Program-made: the position numbers and the translations under genes | Notes under the pieces: generated by a model | Database searches by the model: none | What the model saw: only the letters and a program-made list of their open reading frames with translations | Told to the model about the DNA's origin: nothing | Shown: positions 29,230-29,327 of the stretch, piece after piece | Layout of the letters: each line of letters opens with the position of its first letter | Numbering within the stretch: the stretch's first letter is position 1 | From: Haemophilus parahaemolyticus | GTDB lineage: Bacteria > Pseudomonadota > Gammaproteobacteria > Enterobacterales > Pasteurellaceae | DNA length: 29,327 nucleotides | Assembly: GCF_018373095.1 (NCBI RefSeq) | Contig: NZ_JAHAHT010000010.1 | Location: 1 to 29,327 of the forward strand | Reading direction: 5' to 3'

Positions 29230-29327
29230 TGGTGGAGCTGGCGGGAGTTGAACCCGCGTCCGAAATTACTCTACCTTCAGTACTACACGTTTAGTCTCGT
29301 CTTTAATTTCACTTAAGCATGCGGACA
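29230..29327 (-). ncRNA. ssrA: tmRNA (ssrA), 3' end
   Basis: Read on the minus strand, this is the 3' end of tmRNA: it ends CCAGCTCCACCA at 29230, with a T-loop arm containing GGGTTCAACTCCCGCC, preceded by 'GTCCGCATGC' and an A/T-rich segment. The gene continues beyond the right edge. tmRNA rescues stalled ribosomes. The intact CCA end directly beside phage DNA indicates integration at the ssrA 3' end that restores the gene. Confidence 0.92.

Noticed and set aside
1..29327. CRISPR array, insertion sequence or tRNA genes
   Set aside because: No spaced repeats, transposase frame or cloverleaf was seen; the only tandem array is the in-frame 12-bp repeat, and the only stable RNA is the ssrA end.

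Overview
The window is most of a P2-like (Peduoviridae-type, HP1-related) temperate phage genome integrated next to the tmRNA gene of a Pasteurellaceae host, most likely Haemophilus. The host call rests on ten perfect copies of the Haemophilus DNA-uptake core AAGTGCGGT (two as an inverted pair forming a terminator), on low GC, and on Haemophilus-like codon use. The left edge cuts through the major capsid gene, so O, P, Q and the left attachment site lie outside.

Layout, left to right. (1) 2-4412: end of the capsid gene N, small terminase M, head completion L, tail X, then a lysis block (holin, SAR-type lysozyme, nested Rz/Rz1), a DksA/TraR zinc finger, and tail completion R and S. (2) 4422-4667: a small membrane-protein gene on the opposite strand with its own near-consensus promoter. 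(3) 4744-7611: tape measure T, placed before V rather than after E as in P2. (4) 7616-8308: an unrecognised two-gene cassette bounded by two near-identical terminators. (5) 8308-14581: a putative late promoter, then V, W, J, I, tail fibre H, a fibre-assembly-type gene and five small unassigned genes where P2 carries Z/fun. (6) 14646-18783: terminator, second copy of the late promoter, sheath FI, tube FII, E/E' with a -1 frameshift site, a one-helix membrane protein, U and D. (7) 18781-21699, leftward: an AlbA/Schlafen-like plus HATPase gene with about 15 copies of a 12-bp repeat, the broken tail of a second CI-like repressor, an Excalibur-domain exported protein and another exported protein. 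(8) 21734-22745: the S24 repressor, its operator region and a Cro/YdaS-like gene. (9) 22764-27762: early genes: two zinc-ribbon proteins (the second Ogr/Delta-like), an antisense gene, four small unknowns, the replication endonuclease A, a MazG-like hydrolase and an excisionase-like gene. (10) 27743-29035: leftward integrase, then a non-coding att-proximal region and the 3' end of ssrA.

How it fits together: the repressor and Cro-like protein face each other across 121 bp of AT-rich palindromes and set the lysis/lysogeny choice. The early operon supplies replication (A) and the Ogr-like activator, which would act on the paired TGT-N13-ACA elements upstream of V and FI. Three places look like cargo on the backbone: the S/T moron, the terminator-bounded pair between T and V, and the leftward D-to-repressor block. 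The last is the best candidate for prophage-encoded defence or lysogenic conversion.

All calls come from reading the sequence. No alignment, structure prediction or database search was run, and comparisons with P2, HP1, P1 and other families are from memory.
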